Positions 63,442 to 64,000 of a stretch of 64,000 nt of DNA are shown in pieces. How positions within the stretch are numbered: the first letter of the stretch is position 1; each line of letters begins with the position of its first letter. The notes under the pieces were generated by a model. The model saw only the letters and a program-made list of their open reading frames with translations. It searched no databases and had not been told where the DNA came from. A program made the translations under genes and the position numbers. The stretch covers positions 305,204 through 369,203 of the forward strand of contig NZ_JABMKZ010000005.1 in assembly GCF_013204855.1 (NCBI RefSeq), read 5' to 3'. The stretch comes from Paenibacillus alba. GTDB taxonomy: Bacteria; Bacillota; Bacilli; Paenibacillales; NBRC-103111.

Positions 63442-63530
63442 GAGGCGCGTGCAGCGAATGTACCACTTTAGATGCATGTGCTGCAGATGCTCCACATTCA
63501 GAGGCATATTCAGCGAATGCGCCCACCATG
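63442..63530 (+). repeat. Three degenerate ~30-nt tandem repeats
   Basis: The units at 63442-63470, 63471-63500 and 63501-63530 share a G-A-[GT]-GC start, a central CAGCGAATG or GCAGATG core and a cCACcAT-type end. They lie just after the last enzyme gene. They could be eroded coding or a small satellite. Confidence 0.45.
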
Positions 63531-63570
63531 TTGGCGATATCCGTTGTCCGTGGCTCAGCGATTCAGGAGA

Positions 63571-63757
63571 AACCTGCAAATGTGCAGGCTTTTCAAGCAA
63601 AATCGTGTGAAAACGTCAGAAAGCCTGCGATAATGCAGGCTTTCTGAGCGTTTCCTTCCTGGAAACGAATAAAGGTCTCAAAAGGATGCATATTCGCAGG
63701 CATTTCACCTTTTTGCTTATTTTCAAGAAGAAAAGGATGCATAATCGCAGGCTTTTC
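63571..63757. repeat. Second cluster of GCCTGC hairpin repeats
   Basis: Contains CCTGCAAATGTGCAGG (63573-63588), followed by a short T run and possibly the terminator of the giant enzyme gene. A perfect hairpin lies at 63618-63645 (AGAAAGCCTGC/GCAGGCTTTCT). Two inverted copies of the long form lie near 63677-63705 and at 63732-63757, the latter identical over 26 nt, inverted, to 34783-34808. The gene-free stretch 63425-63848 otherwise shows nothing recognisable. Confidence 0.65.
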
Positions 63758-63848
63758 ACCAGTTCGGTTCGGCCCCTTAATTATGGAGTCCATCTGCTAA
63801 ATGCTCTCGCTCTCGCAGTTTTTCATTTTTCTCATTTCTCTAAACACA

Positions 63849-64000
63849 CTAAACCGAAATTTCTATGGCTTTTAATTTATTAGCTTTCCAAGCCTCATGG
63901 TACTGACTTGGACTCATTTTGTGCAGACTTCCGTGGAAACGCCGTTGGTTGTAGAATTCAATGTATGTGTGTACTCTCTGGTAAGCTTCTTCAAATGTTT
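63849..64000 (-). CDS. IS3-family transposase (OrfB), C-terminal end, cut by window
   Basis: About 50 codons are visible on the minus strand, with HTYIEFYNQRRFHGSLHKMS and PSQYHEAW before the stop. This is the conserved end of the DDE integrase domain of IS150-like IS3 elements. The remainder, including the catalytic residues, lies beyond the window, so intactness is unknown. Confidence 0.85.
   Translation of the reverse strand, partial: TFEEAYQRVHTYIEFYNQRRFHGSLHKMSPSQYHEAWKANKLKAIEISV

Overview
The window looks like a chromosomal accessory region of a Paenibacillus-like member of the Bacillales. This is an inference from gene content and style. Ribosome binding sites are strong (AGGAGG type) and TTG/GTG starts are frequent. 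There are near-consensus catabolite-responsive (cre) elements and B. subtilis-type Fnr boxes. Surface proteins use S-layer homology (SLH) repeats, and most genes encode large modular glycoside hydrolases (GHs) or carbohydrate-responsive regulators. I see no rRNA, tRNA or CRISPR array.

Layout. (1) 0-14 kb: the 3' part of a GH36 alpha-galactosidase, then three secreted enzymes (GH95-like, GH29, and a LamG-flanked putative GH). Each of the three is preceded by a leader with a short Shine-Dalgarno-led reading frame, and two share a 33-nt upstream motif. The region also carries dead gene pieces: a second GH36 3' end, a response-regulator receiver fragment and a ricin-lectin (CBM13) fragment. (2) 14-24.6 kb: an AraC regulator divergent from a DUF5107-TPR protein that is translationally coupled to an aldose-epimerase-like protein; a phosphoesterase; then an FNT channel, a membrane acyltransferase and a zinc-ribbon peptide. 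Each of these last three has an Fnr box centred about 41.5 bp upstream of a predicted start point. (3) 24.6-28 kb: a GH2 exo-beta-glucosaminidase with a CBM32-like domain. (4) 28.3-34.7 kb: a compact cassette with a 21-residue Thr/Lys/Ser-rich peptide gene that has its own terminator, a P-loop ATPase-TPR regulator now split by a frameshift, an MFS exporter, and divergently a cupin and an S9 prolyl-oligopeptidase. (5) 34.7-44 kb: an IS66 relic with hairpin repeats, a second GH36 enzyme, a PhyH-like dioxygenase, AraC and LysR regulators, lgt, and a TehA-like channel. (6) 44.2-63.4 kb: six same-strand genes forming a surface enzyme-complex locus. They encode GH43, an SLH-anchored cohesin protein, GH2, a thioredoxin-like protein, GH127, and a 1820-aa GH5-like/GH43 protein. 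The enzymes end in dockerins, and three of them also carry their own cohesin-like module directly before it. (7) 63.4-64 kb: repeats and the end of an IS3-family transposase.

How it may work together. Secreted debranching enzymes (GH36, GH95, GH29, GH2, GH43, GH127, GH5-like) suggest attack on arabinose-, galactose- and fucose-bearing polysaccharide. Cytosolic and regulatory genes would handle the products under catabolite control. The two most unusual systems are the cohesin-plus-dockerin enzymes with an SLH-cohesin anchor, which could assemble head to tail on the cell surface, and the small-peptide/S9-peptidase/MFS/ATPase-TPR cassette, which looks like an undescribed modified-peptide or signalling locus. 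Both interpretations are inferences from domain layout.
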